DNA of 64,000 nucleotides from Zizania palustris (lineage: Eukaryota > Streptophyta > Magnoliopsida > Poales > Poaceae): positions 1,674,001 through 1,738,000 of the forward strand of contig JAAALK010000283.1 in NCBI GenBank assembly GCA_019279435.1, written 5' to 3'. A program made the position numbers and the translations under genes. The notes below the pieces were generated by a model. The model saw only the letters and a program-made list of their open reading frames with translations, had not been told where the DNA came from and ran no database searches. Numbering within the stretch: position 1 is the first letter of the stretch; each line of letters starts with the position of its first letter. Shown piece by piece: positions 40,768 through 52,461 of the stretch.

Positions 40768-41960
40768 TCACAATACTAAATGGCCTGGCTTAAGTTCATT
40801 AAGCTTTATTTTTGGGTCATACCAAGTCTTCGTTTGATGTTGATACTTTATTAGGTTAGCAACAACTCTAAGCCTTGTTTCTTCAATTAAGTCCATTGAA
40901 GTATGTATTTCATTTTCCATTTCTAGTTTGATGGTGTAGAGGGATCCTCCCTTGAGCTCCGTCGATGTCATGGCTTCATCTCTGAATAGTAACCTGAAAG
41001 GGGTGAACCCTATGGACCTTGCTTGCGTGGTCCGAATGAACCATAAAATCTTCGGAAGTTCTTCGGTCCATAGCCCCTTCGCTAATCCTACTATTCTCCG
41101 ATTCAAGCCTGACAAGATATCACCATTATCTCGCTTGACGATTCTGTTGGATTGTCGATGACGGACAGCTGCAAAGCACATTTCAATAAAAATTGAGTGT
41201 CGTTGTCAATTGTCAGTTGTCTAGGCACTCCAAACCTGCAAATAATATTTTGCCATAAAATTTTTTATACATTCTTCAAAGTGATAGCTGTGAGAGGTTC
41301 TGCTTCGACCCACTTAGAAAAATATTAAATTGCTACCACTTCAAATTTTAGACATCCCTTTGCCATTGGGAAGGGCCCAATGAGATCCATACCCTACCGG
41401 GCCATTGACCACACTAGAGCAATAACTTGAAGGGGTGTTGGTGGACGATGACTCCGTCTTCCCATCCATTGACAACCTTGGCAAGTGCTGACTAAAGCCT
41501 CCCCATTAGCTACTATTGTAGGCCAATAGAGCCCTTGGCGAGTGCCTGCTAAAGCTCGAGGGGCAAGATGACTACCCCAAAGGCCTTCATGAATTTCTCG
41601 GAGTATGTCTTGGCCTTCGGCTTGGGAAATACATCAGAGAAGAGGAGAACATACTCCGGCCTTATATAAAATACCGTTGACAATATGATAATTCCAGACT
41701 CTTAACTGCAGTCTTGATAGCTTTAGGCCTTCAGGCAAATTAGCTTTGTCTTGCAATAACTCCATAATTGGACTTCGCCAATCGGTGCTTGGTTTGCAAA
41801 GTACCTCCGCAGGAGGGAGTTCGGGCACCGAAGAGGAGACAAGCTCTTCATAAAAAGCCCCTTCCGGGATATCTATGGCTCCGGCTGTAGCTTTTTCCAA
41901 GATGTCTGCTTGTATGTTGTTGGCTCATGGGATGCTCCAGACAGAGATCCCTTTAAATGT
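40768..41960 (-). pseudogene. pol: Integrase of Tat element 2 (broken)
   Basis: Minus strand. The linker/pre-integrase segment lies at 41900-41634 (NYHIVNGILYKAG). The zinc-finger and catalytic core follow between 41630 and 41182 in shifting frames. The C-terminal part is open at 41181-40768 (ILSGLNRRIVGLAKGLWTEELPKILWFIRTT as a recognisable core region, then KTWYDPKIKLNELKPGHLVL, the usual KxRxFxxGDLVL-type module). Frameshifts and stops between the blocks indicate a dead gene. Confidence 0.8.
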
Positions 41961-43480
41961 TGCTTTAATCTTGCGGCTCTATTCTAGATATTTAGCAAGT
42001 TGCGGATGTCGAACCTGGAAACTTTTATCAACGTGCCCTGCTACAATTTGGGAATCTGTTTTTATAACAACTCTTATAGCACCAAGTGCAAGTGTATTGC
42101 GAAGACCTAGCAAAATTCCTTCGTACTCCACAATATTATTGGTGGACTTAAAGTTCAGCCTTGCGGAGACATTGCTTTCTGCCCCTGAAGGCGAAATTGT
42201 AACCGCTCCGACACCTGCTCTGGATGCTTGAAAAGCTCTATCAGAGTATATGGTCCATATGCCTTCATTTGATTCTTCCACAGCACATACTGCAGACGGA
42301 GTCCATTATGCTACAAAATCAGACACCGCTTGTGACTTTATTATTGTTCTTGCTACAAAGGAGATGCCAAAGGGGGCTAACTCAACAGCCCAATTTCTAA
42401 TTCTCCCTGTAGAGTCCTTGCTTCGGAACATATCTCCCAGAGGATAAGAAGTTGGTACAATTATATTATGTGCCAAGAAATAATGTCGTAATTTCCTCGA
42501 AGCCATTACTAGAGCATAAGTAAATTTTTCCAACTTGGAGTATTGGGTTTTTGCTCCAGATAAGGCTTCTGATACAAAATATATCAGATTTTGTACCAAC
42601 TTCTCATTGAAATCCATTTCTCGAACAGTGAGTGTTGCAAGATTGCCGAGATAGTCTTTGATATCATCGAAACTCTTCTAGCACTCCGGTGTCCAGGCAA
42701 AATATTCGGACCCTTTTAAGGCTTTGAATATTGGGAGGCTCCGCTCTGTGGAGCTTTCTAAAAATCTGCTAAGAGTCGTGAGGCGTCCGGAAAACTTCTA
42801 GACTTGCTTCAAATTTTTTGGCGGAGCCATTCTTTGCAATGCACTTATCTGTGTTGGGTTATCTTCAATCCCCCTGCTCGAGACTAAATACCCTAGCAAT
42901 TTTCCAGCTTGAGCCCCGAAGATACATTTTTCAGAGTTGAGGTGAACTCCACACGCTCGGAGGCTCTCAAAAGTTTCTGCTAAGTCTAGACTATGTTGGT
43001 GCTTTAAAGCACTTTTTATTACAATATCATCCATATAGGCTTCGACATTGCGGCCTATCTAGTGACCTAGAGCCTTAGCAATTAACCTTGAAAAAGTTTC
43101 CCTGACATTTCTTAAGCCGAAGGGCATTCTAACATAACAAAAGACTGCTGAAGGAGTTATAAAGCTTGTCTTGGCTTCATCTTCGTGTTTTAACCATATT
43201 TGATGATATTCGGAGTACGTGTCGAGGAAGCACAAAAGCTCGGAGCCGATAGTGGAGTTGATGAGTTGATCAATGCGGGGCAAAGGGTAGGGGTCACGTG
43301 GGCATTCTTTATTCAGGGATGTGAAGTCAATGCACATGCTCCACTTGCCGAAGGCCTTTTTCTTGATGAATACGGGGTTGGCTAACCACTCTGTATGGGC
43401 CACCTCTCTAATGATCCTGACCTTCAACAACTTATCCACCTTTGCTTTAGCAAGGTCCGCCCTTTCTATCGACATTTTGC
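41961..43480 (-). pseudogene. pol: RT and RNase H of Tat element 2 (broken)
   Basis: Minus strand. The RT fingers and palm are open at 43475-43059 (KLLKVRIIREVAHTEWLANP, then CIDFTSLNKECPRDPYPLPRID, then MPFGLRN). After a stop just before it, the catalytic YMDDIVIKS box lies at about 43040-43010. The thumb continues to 42798. The RT connection/RNase H region follows: 42617-42306 (YFVSEALSGAKTQYSKLEK) and 42281-41979 (IYSDRAFQASRAGVGAVTISP, EYEGILLGLRNTLALGA). The separate RNase H-like domain after RT-RH is consistent with Tat (dual or archaeal-type RNase H), but I cannot confirm that by eye. Confidence 0.82.
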
Positions 43481-43659
43481 CGAGCCCTTGGCGAGCAGGT
43501 CGAACCTTTGGGTTGATGAGTAGGATGTGCTCAATGATACTTCAGTTGACTCTAGGAACATCTTTGTCGGACCAGGCAAAGACATCCAAGTTTTATTTAA
43601 CTACTTTCAGCAAAGTAGCAATTTTCGAAGGCAATTCCTTGCCAAACTAGATGGGATAG

Positions 43660-44200
43660 TCTTTACCATTCTTGACAATGATTTTCGGGGCTTGGCCTGG
43701 GGGTGGATATCTTCGAGAGCTCGCTTGACACAGGGGCATCCTCCGAATGGTCTTGCACATTATTTATCTGTCTAGGATCAAGGGGTGGACCATGGCCATA
43801 CTCTGCCCTTCGCGTCGCAGCTTGGTCATCGAGGACTGTAAGCACTCCTCCTTGTGTGGGCATCTTTAGGCATAGATAATTGTGATGCGCCACAGCTCCG
43901 AATTGATTTAGCATTCCCCTTCCAAAGATAACATTGTAGGCATAAGGGGCATTGATGACGTCAAATATCACCTCCTTCGATCTAGCCAGGAGCCCCTCTC
44001 CGAAGGCAACCTCGAGACCTATTTGGCCGAGGGCATCGAGAGGAGGGCCTGTGAAAAAATGAAGCAGATGAGCTGCTGGAAGTAGATGCTTCTACGAGAT
44101 GCACAACTGGTCAAAGGCCTGGATGAAGATAATGTCTGCGGAGCTTCCACCATCAATCAACACTCTCTGGACCTCCGTTCCTGCAATGTCAGCAGTGATA
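43660..44200 (-). pseudogene. pol: Protease of Tat element 2
   Basis: Minus strand. The active-site loop VLIDGGSSADIIF is encoded near 44165-44125, followed by a linker and then APYAYNVIFGRGMLNQFGAVAHHNYLCLKMPT (spanning 43950-43850), the typical C-terminal half of Tat proteases. A stop splits the two halves. Confidence 0.75.
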
Positions 44201-45560
44201 ACAAGGGGGTCCGCATGAGGGATTTAATACTCGCTGCATCGGCTGCGAAGAAAGATATATGCACGTGAGACCACTCGGGCATTTCACCCGTTGACGAGGA
44301 GGTCCCAATATGCCCTACTTCATGAACATATTCTCTCCGTTGCCGTTTTGACATGCCGCCCAAGGTTCCTCCTCTGGAGATGGGGAGGACTACTCTTTTT
44401 CCGCGGTCTTGTGTACCTTCTTGCTTTAGAGGTGGCATAACACTGGCCACTAAAGGTTGTCTTGGGGCTTCAAAGCTATCTACACGTCCAACGGTCTGCA
44501 CCAGCTCTGGACGTGTCTCGAGAGGGGCTCGGTCAGTAGTGCCTCGATCGGAGCTCCTCTCCAGGTACTCGCTCCGCAGAGCTAGTATAGACTTACATGG
44601 ATCGGTAGCATGGCTTCGATTCTCACCTTGTACACAATAGAAGAAGGCTTGGCCTCTACCAGCCAGCTTCGCTGGCGGCCTCCAGCTACTGATCTTGCTT
44701 CCCAGAGCTTGCAGATTTTTAGGGGGCAATTTGGATGAAGAGGGGGTTAATGTTTAAAACTTCGGAGCGAGGATGCTTTCGCCCTCTTCGTCCATCATGC
44801 TGGTTGCTATCGAAGTGGCACCCTTGTGATGGAGTCGAAGTCTTCACTTCAAGTTTGACTTCTTGAAGGACGGTTGGCGAAGACGAAGCCATCCTTTTTC
44901 CGACCTAGCATACTCCTCAAAGTAGGCCATTAGCTGCGCTACTGAGGAAATATGCTTCTAGTGAAGCTTGTCGAGGAGGCCTGCATTTGTGACTCCTTTC
45001 CGTGCTGCATCAACTACAGATGATGTGGATAGCCCTCTTATCTGTGACTTCATATGAGCAAAGCGCTTGAAAAATTTCCGCAATGTTTCTCTAGGTTGCT
45101 GCTTCACCTGAAAAAGACTCCCAGTAGACATAGAGGGCACGAAGGTCCCTTGGAAGTTACTCACAAACTTACTTCTCAATTGCTCCCAAGATCCAATTGA
45201 TCCTGGTTTCAAAGACTAAAACCAACGTAGTGCAACTCCTTCGAGCGCAAGGGGGAAACACTTCGCCATTGTGTCTCGGACCCCTCCGCTAGCTTCGATT
45301 GCTAAAGCATAAGAGCGGGAGAATTCTCCGGGATCTTCCTCTCTAGAGTACTTACACATATTCGAAGTCCTAAAGTTGGGGTCGAGGCGCACCTTTTGTA
45401 AGTCTAGGTGTAATGGAGATTCATCATCGAAAGAAGCATTCTCAGTGCTTCTCTGAATCTCAGAGGCTTCAGGATAGAAGATAGGACCATCATCTTGAGT
45501 TACCTTCGGAATGATAGGGCTAGCCTGAGGGTGAAGACGAGCCATCTAGGTTGTCACGTC
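44201..45560 (-). pseudogene. gag: gag of Tat element 2 (broken)
   Basis: Minus strand. The block 45545-45216 has PGEFSRSYALAIEASGG and ends ALEGVALRWF, the core of plant gypsy Gag. The block 45212-44958 continues with GSWEQLRSKFVSNFQGTF and ETLRKFFKRFAHMKSQIRG. The block 44729-44157 holds the nucleocapsid-like part (FFYCVQGENRSHATDPC), a single CX3-5H-type zinc motif, and the linker to the protease. Stops separate the blocks. Confidence 0.8.
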
Positions 45561-45827
45561 ATCAGTACGGTCTTTATTTCCTCCGGAGGGGACTTCCGGG
45601 TCTTGAGAACTAAAGAAGTCAGTTCGGAGCACAAACGGAGCTGCAGGAGAGGCTCCATCAGTTTAGAGTATGGACGCAGTCTCTAGAGGGGCTCCGTATG
45701 CTCAAGGAGGAGTACTCGTTTTGGGGGTTTGAGGTGGGGAGACCATGGAGGGTCCTCTGTCCTCGGTGGTGTACGAAGATCTCAACCCAGAGGTCCGAGA
45801 ACACCTTCGGAGGGGACTAGTGCTTGT

Positions 45828-46228
45828 TTAAGAAAACTATTCCAAGCCTCTGAGAAGGATAGTAGCTTGAGATAGTTTGAAGTGTGTACTGAATATTTGA
45901 GTATTTGATACCCTTTACAGAGTGAAAAGGGATATTTATAGACCAAATACATAGGGAAAAGACTTCTTTACCCTCTAGTTACAACTGACTAAGAAGATAT
46001 TGTTTAATATTCTTGGTAGGGTTAAAAGAGTAAAAGACTAGTCTAATCAGTGAGAAGATAAATCATGTCGATGTCTTGATGGAGGTCTCCGCTGCAAGGA
46101 GCTCCGAATACTGTAAAGTCTTGATGCTGTATTTATCTTTGGAGATAAAACTTCAGACTTTGTTTCTTCTGCTTGTACTAATATGGAAGTTTCTTTGATT
46201 TCTAGAGGATGAAATATTTCCCCCAACA
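45828..46228 (-). repeat. 5' LTR of Tat element 2 (truncated)
   Basis: Aligns with 35050-35571 but lacks the first 75 bases or so (the U5 end on the element strand) and a stretch of about 60 bases near 46066. The plus-strand end TTTCCCCCAACA is intact. The minus-strand TATA (reverse of ATATTTATAG) lies at about 45930-45940. The missing U5 end removes the primer site. Confidence 0.82.
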
Positions 46229-46459
46229 GGGAGGATGATGAGAACATCGATTACAAAGATAAAGAAACCGAACACTATCATTCCTGGACCAATCACTCGC
46301 TCTCGTGCCTGGAAGCTTAATTATAAGGTGCGTTCGTTTCTTACTTTATATAATGATATTGATATGGATGGGATGCTCCTTATGGGTGATATTTTGACTC
46401 TAAGGAACATGAGAGAAGTACTTCTGGATCAAACGCAAGAGGGAGAGGCGGCACAATAA
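46229..46459 (+). pseudogene. pol: Pol C-terminal tail of gypsy B
   Basis: Resumes after Tat element 2. The acidic segment (GATGATGAG) continues the Glu/Asp-rich tail begun before 35049. An open frame then gives TIIPGPITRSRAWKLNYKV, a tail typical of one group of grass gypsy polyproteins, ending at TAA 46457-46459. One frame shift is needed between the two parts. Confidence 0.75.
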
Positions 46460-47088
46460 TCCAATTTGGATTTCACTTCAAACTCCGATTTCGGTTCGGA
46501 TTCAGCAGAGCACCCTTCATTAAAACGGGCATAACTTTCTTGTACGGAGGCGGATTGAGGCGTTGGAAAGATAACGAAAATATATTTCCATTGGATCTAG
46601 TGCCAAGTCTTGGTTTGTTACGAAACGTTATGTGTCCTAACAATTCATTAGGTGCCGCGTCACCATTTTGGGCCTTGTATCCGTTTGGGGCCTTAAGCCC
46701 AACATTAGGCAAGACTTTCCACAAACCATAGGTATTAATACTTTGTATCCGTCATGAATTAGGGTAGGTTTTTGCTTAGTTTCGAACTGCCTTGCAGATT
46801 GAACTCTGACGTTCATCAGATTGTGGAACCCCACTTGAGAAATCAATCTCTCATCTGTTTGCGAGATTGTGTTTCCGTGTTCTTGCTTGTGTTCTCGATT
46901 CGGATGAAGGGATAAGCCTTCTTGGCGAGGTCAATCGTGTTCGTGCGTGGTTGATAACCAACGGATCCGTGGTGTAGCGATTGCGAGGTTTGGATCAATG
47001 CTGATAGGAAGCCGGATCGTCAACATTGAGTTCTCCATCAATCGAGTTTACCCCCTATGACGAAAGATCGAGTATCTCGTGCGCATCA
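46460..47088 (+). repeat. 3' LTR region of gypsy B
   Basis: The right end is firm: GTGCGCATCA at 47088 aligns with the LTR end at 25468, as do the previous 160 bp. The left end is not clear, because the 5' LTR is truncated and gives no partner, so the start at 46460 is only the end of coding sequence; the true TG start lies somewhere within. Confidence 0.6.
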
Positions 47089-48297
47089 GATAGGATGGAA
47101 GAACTAAGAAGCACCAGCAGTGGAAAAACTTTAAAACCTTGTGCATGCAACCTAAGACAGTAGTAAGAAAAGAAAACTTACTGATGGCATAGCTTCCACG
47201 CACATGCAAACATGCAATTATAGAAGGCAGGCACGGTACTAGCTAGGCAATCGAAGAAATCCAGGACGCCAGGTTAGGCATGGCTTTGCACAAAGTTCAG
47301 GCGCATGCGAACTGAGATGTCTTTGGCCGGCAGATAAAACTTGGGCAAGGACACGCGTGGATGTCAGTGCTCCACTAGATAGAAGATCGAGGCAGCAACA
47401 GTAGAAAAACTAATTTTCTGATGTAAGAAAAGCGGTCGGCCAACAACATGTTGCCTCGGGCTGCAGTGATAAAATTTGGCCAAAACACGCACACACGCAG
47501 GGAAAACACAGGCTTAATCGCGGTAGAACAAAAAATAATCTAATGAAAAAACTCGCTGACTGCGACGACGAAAATACCATCAACTAGAGGAAAACGCAAA
47601 ACAGTGACAGCTTGAGAAAAAATAAGCAACAACACAAAACTGACTGGCTGGTAGCCACGAAATCTAGATGGCGGCGTAGGAAAACCACATGGGAAAACGC
47701 ATTCGCTAGTGGCGGAAAAACTAGATGCAGTATGCACTGGCCGAAGCAAAGCCACCCGGTTGCCGGAGATAGGACCAGCTGGCAGCGGCTTCGGAGAGGG
47801 AGAAGGCAAAAGAAAAGCCTCTCAAAATTTCTAGAAAGAAACTAGTTGGATTGGCTCAAACCCTAGAGGGGTAGCCCATAGACTATTTATAGTCTAAATA
47901 ATTCAGATGAAAATACTAAAATACCATCAGGGTTTTTTACAGACACGAGGGCCGAAAGGACAAAAATGTAAAAACACATATTCTAGATGTTTTATCTGAT
48001 ACTACGCTTTCATTACTTCCATGGCTTCACGTCATATCCATTGAACTTTAGACATTCGGTTGATGTGGTGGATGGTCTTAAGCCCAAACCATCAAAGTGT
48101 TTGTCGCCCTTGCACCGTGTAGCCGTATTGGACCACTACAACCCCGCGACTTGTTCAGCCTAGCAATCGTCTGTCCGTATATCTCAGTCACACCGGTCAA
48201 TGCCACAACAAGTTGCTTGTCGTCCTTCCATCATGTACCCAGATTGGACCGTCATGACCCCACTGCTCCATGAGCCCGTCTATCACCTATACAGTTT
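47089..48297 (-). repeat. Fragment of a Sirevirus-like LTR, minus orientation
   Basis: Resembles 62600-63100 of the solo LTR at 61073. It shares a block after the TATA (AGGGTTTTTTACAGAC, GGGCCGAAAGG) and a block of GTACCCAGATTGGACC-type repeats at 48050-48290. The minus-strand TATA is the reverse of CTATTTATAG at about 47882-47892. Both LTR ends are missing. No coding sequence is supported; the small frame at 47540-47809 lies within this LTR. Confidence 0.6.
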
Positions 48298-50348
48298 AAG
48301 AGAACTTGAACAGAATGTTAATGAAAATTCTTAGATTGACAACTTCAGAACAGGTAACAGTAAAATCAATTTTATCAATCAATAAGATAGTTTCACACAA
48401 ATACAGTAGCAGGTTTCAATCCAAGATTCAGTATACTATAGTCAGAACAAACCTCACTTCATCTAAACAATTGAGCCATACAAGGTTCTATCTGAAATTT
48501 CATAGATGGGTACATTTAGTTTCAACAGAAAACACTGTAGCTTGTCAAATAGAAATCATCAGCTATTGTGAAGATAATCAGGATATCTATCTAGGATCAT
48601 TGATTCTGATAGCTTCAAACACAACCAAGGATTCAATATAAAACAACTTCAACAACTATGATTTCTATTCAAATCAGAATGACTGAAGTCTGGGATAAAC
48701 ATTACTGAGCAGAGCAAAATGTATCTCACAGTGATGATTAATGATATTCATGCAAAAGTTCAAGAGTAGAATATATTCTACCAAACTAGTGCTATTCAGA
48801 AGAAAGGATTAAAAAACAATTCAGAATCATGAACTTACAGTGAATTTAGATCACAAAAATCAGACAAACAAACTTTTCTAGATGATGAACAGGTACAACA
48901 ACATATTAGCAAACAACTTGCTAGCCCCACAAATTCATACCAAAGTGACTATTCAATCAAAAATAATTTGGCAATTGAAATCATAAATTGACTCAGAACA
49001 CCTTTGGTATTAAATAGTGAAGAATCAGCCAGTATGGTATCGAAGAACCAGAAACAGGTTATCTAGACAAAAAGATCTGCTACAGTTTCTGATATCAGAG
49101 AATTCTGAAAACAGACTCACTTAGATCAAATAACTAAAACAGAGAAATCAAGTGAAAATATGATGAATAGTGCAAAAGTAATCAGAAGATAACCAAAAGA
49201 ACACAAACCAATTTTCTTCATAGCCTCTTATACACAGGTGTAGTGCTCTCACTGTTGTTCATCCAGAAAAATACACAAGACCACACTAGACAAGTTCAGA
49301 ACTGATGAAAAAGTACTCAAATAGAGGAATAAACTTTTGCTAATTCATCATGAAACTAAGTCCAACAAGAAGAGAATATTTTTGAATTAAAGTTCTTAAT
49401 CACTTCATGAAGGAATTCAGATGGCAGAAGAAAAACTGGATGATGTACCTTTGTTTGAAGATCTCAAGTGCAGAACCAGTCCAGAACCATCCAGATGCTT
49501 GTGTTCTTTAGCCAAGATGAGCAGCACGCCAAACACCAGCAGGCAAGATGCAAAATAGAAGAGAAACTCTGGTTTCTTGGACCACAAGTAAGAGACAAAA
49601 CAAACCAGCAAAAATATTTTTCTTGTATTGCAAAAAGTGGACAGCCAACCTTGGGTGATGATGCCTTTTTATAGGCTCACCCAAGACGGCAGCTTTACAT
49701 AAGACCCCTCCATCTTTTCAGTTTTACACATATAGAAATGGCAAATTTTCAGAATTAGAAATTCTGAAAATTACCCACATAGACCTTTATTACTTTTTAT
49801 TACAAATTGACTCAACTCTTTTAATATATTTTCAGAATTGGGGAATCCTGAAAAAATACTAAAAGTTTACACGTTACTCTAAATTACTCAAAACAAAAAG
49901 ACTCCTAATTTTGAATTTAAAACATTTAGAGATGTGACGGTTTTCAGCAAAAACCGACAAAGCCTCCCCAATCGTCGTCAGTCCGCGAACTCGACTGCCA
50001 GCAAGTCTCTCCCGCTCTTGGTCCCTCGAGCTGCCTTGTCACTTGAACTGGCTTCCCTTTCGCTAACTCAACTAACACTTCGTCTTGATCAACCTCCATC
50101 TCATGTCTTGCTTGATCTTCATGCGTACATCTGAGTTCACTCTCAACTTGGACTGACACCGTCGACCATCTAGCATTAGACTGCCCGTCTAACCCTGATC
50201 CCTTGCCATCGACAGTTGACGAGTATCTCAATCGTGCACACACGAGACAAACACAAACACACACACATATCCAAATATCCACACATAAACCTCATGTCAA
50301 ACCCTGTCAATCACTCATCATAACCTTGAATCGTCGTGAAGATCCTCA
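48298..50348 (-). repeat. Sirevirus-like LTR, minus orientation, left end missing
   Basis: AT-rich interior rich in CAGAA and TCAGA words. The right end is diagnostic: CCCTGTCAATCACTCATCATAA...GATCCTCA is the reverse of a Sirevirus LTR start (TGAGGATC...GATGAGTGATTGACAGGG). The minus-strand TATA (reverse of TTTTTATAGG) lies at about 49663-49673. The left end lacks the conserved GACCAGAGGGGGTGAATG box, so it is truncated there. It contains a short CA-rich run (about 50250-50272). Confidence 0.68.
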
Positions 50349-50379
50349 CTAGGTTCCTCAGTTTAAGAGTCAGGGAACT

Positions 50380-51458
50380 TGAGACCAACCCCTATAAATA
50401 AATGGGTGAGGCCAATTCAAAGGGCATCTACACAAATCAATACTTCAAAACCCTAGTTTTGAATCCTACGTCTACTTTTCATCTACTTTTCGCATTAGTT
50501 CAATCCATCTTCGTGGGTTTGGGCTAAAAGCCCTCCGTGCATAACGTCGTAACCGTGGTAAGCCTTGTTCATTCGCCTGTGAATCACCCATTTAATCCAT
50601 GTAACTGTTTTTATCGCCTTTATCGTTTTTATCTGTTTTTCTAGCTAGCCTTGAAAATTCAGTCTCTAGGCCAAATTGCATTTGATATTTCCCTATTTTG
50701 CAGAGATTTTACCCTCAAATTATTCGCCAAGGAGTTTGATGGCAATTGGCAATCATCTACAAAGTCGCCGGAGCCCCTAGGCGGTCAGACCGAAGCCTGT
50801 CGGTCCATCCGACAGTGCTTTGTCGATCTGACTAGTGTTGTCGTGCCGGTCCATCAGGCTGTTGCCGTCATGGTCCCTGTAGCCCTCTGCACCGTGGGTG
50901 CCGAAGCCATGTGCCCGAAGTCATCCCCGGTTCAACCGCTGTCCTTTCGTCGGTCTGACCGGACCCCTTCACAGTGATCTACTCCGCACCAGAGCAAAGT
51001 TCGCATCAGAGTATACTTTGAACCGGACCCCGTGACACCGAAGCCCCCAGTCTGACCGAGGACACCTTTGGAGACCCCCTTTGCAGGTGTCGTTCTGACC
51101 GGTAGTCCTACTCCGGTCCGACCAGCCAACAGGCCGAAGCCCCCCTTCGGGATGCTTCAGACCCCTTCAGTATATTTCGATATAGTTACCTATATGGCAT
51201 AGTCCGACCAGTTTGACTTGGCCAGTCTGACTGCACCTTTTATTTTTATGCCCAATCGGCCTAAATTGGCCAATTAGATCTAACACTATTTATTTTGGTT
51301 AATTAGGTTATATTTTTCAAAGATATAATTGAATTGTCTAGCAACTCCGTTTTCCCCTTTCCACTGATTAAGGGTTGTCGGAATGCGATGTCAATGTATC
51401 GTGATGTTTTTGGATCATCGAACCGGCCCATGTGCAGGGGCACATTTTCGTGTCAACA
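50380..51458 (+). repeat. LTR-like tandem unit 1
   Basis: Starts at a TATA-like CCCCTATAAATAAATGGGTGA and ends ATTTTCGTGTCAACA. In order it shares landmarks with unit 2: AAACCCTAGTTTTGAATC, GTCGTAACCGTGGTAAG, ATCCATGTAACTG, GCCGGAGCCCC, a region dense in GGTC(T/C)GACC palindromes, then AACTCCGTTTTCCCC and the terminal GTGTCAACA. The arrangement suggests the R-U5 half of a gypsy-type LTR. No coding sequence. Confidence 0.68.
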
Positions 51459-52461
51459 CTAGCCCCTATAAATATATGGGTGATGCTGATTCAAAGGGTA
51501 TCTCTCCATAGATCAACTCAAAACCCTAGTTTTGAATCACACTTTTATTTCATTCCACTTTCCTAGACCTAGGATTAGTCAAGTAACGTCTATCTTTGTG
51601 AGTTTGCACTGGAAGCTCTCTATTTGTCGTGTCGTAATCACGGTAAGTCCTTGTCGGTTTGGTCAAGAATCGTCTGTTTCATCCACGTAACTGATTTCTA
51701 TCGTTTTATCAGTTTTTAGCGATAATTCAGTCTCTTGACTGAGTTACCTCTGGTTTCTTGGTGTTCCTTACAACATTTTATCTCATCTTCTTCGCTAGAA
51801 AATTTTAGAACCATCTGGTTCCCCTAAGACGGCCGCCGGAGCCTGGAGGCCGCTTTCCGAGTGGCTGTCGGTCTGACCGACGGCAACCCTCTGATCTGAC
51901 TGGCCCGTGCCGTGCCATCGTTAGACGTGCTGGCACACCCCGGTCTGACTGGTGCCCCGTGGCCAGTCCGACCGACCCCGCACAATGGAGCCTCGCACCG
52001 GGGTGTATCAAACCGAAGCCCGGTCTGACCGGCGTCTTTATGCCAGTCCAACCGACTCCCTTCGCACACTCCTGGTCTAACCACAGCCCTGCTTATGGTC
52101 TGACCGCTTGAAGATCTAAAGCCCCTTCATATTTCTTCGGACCCCTTCGCACTAGGACGCCGAAGGCCCCCTTCAGCGAGACCTCGCACCACCGGTCAAA
52201 CCGGCAGTGTGCCCTCAGTCCGACAGGACTACCTGTTCTGGCCGGTTCGATCTATTACCCCTATAATTCGGCTAATTGAACATTATTCCTAGATATTTGT
52301 TTGATTGCCTGGCGACTCCATTTTCCCTTACCACTGTTTAAGGGTCATCGAAACACGACGTTGACGTCTCGTGACGTTTTAGGACTTATCCTTGAAACGG
52401 TCGTGCGATTTTGGATCATCAAACCGACGCTAGTGTGTGGGCGCATTTTTGTGTCAACAGG
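51459..52461 (+). repeat. LTR-like tandem unit 2
   Basis: Head-to-tail copy of unit 1, starting CCCCTATAAATATATGGGTGA and ending ATTTTTGTGTCAACA. By eye it is roughly 70-75% identical to unit 1 outside the palindrome-rich middle, where they differ most. It includes an extra stretch (GGACTTATCCTTGAAACGG) near the end. There is no internal element sequence between the units, only a few bases. Confidence 0.68.

Larger units (their letters stand above)
35050..46228 (-). mobile_element. Full-length Tat-lineage gypsy element 2 (minus orientation)
   Basis: An 11.2-kb element inserted in gypsy B. On the minus strand the order is 5' LTR (45828-46228, end-truncated), gag, protease, RT, RNase H, integrase, a 3' non-coding region with a 61-bp tandem repeat, then an antisense gene on the plus strand, and the 3' LTR (35050-35571). 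The antisense gene between pol and 3' LTR and the 3' tandem repeat both fit the Tat lineage (RIRE2/Grande/Ogre relatives). The coding frames contain many stops, so it is inactive. It belongs to the same family as element 1 (22021-25219). Confidence 0.88.
25308..47088 (+). mobile_element. Ty3/gypsy element B with three later insertions
   Basis: An old gypsy element read on the plus strand: 5' LTR remnant, primer site, long leader, gag, protease, RT, RNase H, integrase and 3' LTR. Its frame is interrupted by a CACTA element (27323-29175), a Sirevirus solo LTR (32667-34683) and a full-length Tat element (35050-46228). Without them it is about 6.8 kb. The two LTR segments that can be compared (25308-25468 and about 46927-47088) are roughly 80-85% identical by eye, so it is old. 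There is no chromodomain; pol ends in a GPITRSRAWKLNY segment common to one abundant grass gypsy group. I cannot fix the lineage without a tree. Confidence 0.85.

Noticed and set aside
48306..48641. 111-codon plus-strand frame
   Set aside because: Low-complexity AT-rich sequence inside a minus-strand LTR; no recognisable motif.
50225..50280. CA microsatellite
   Set aside because: Only a short, interrupted run of CA units; not notable.
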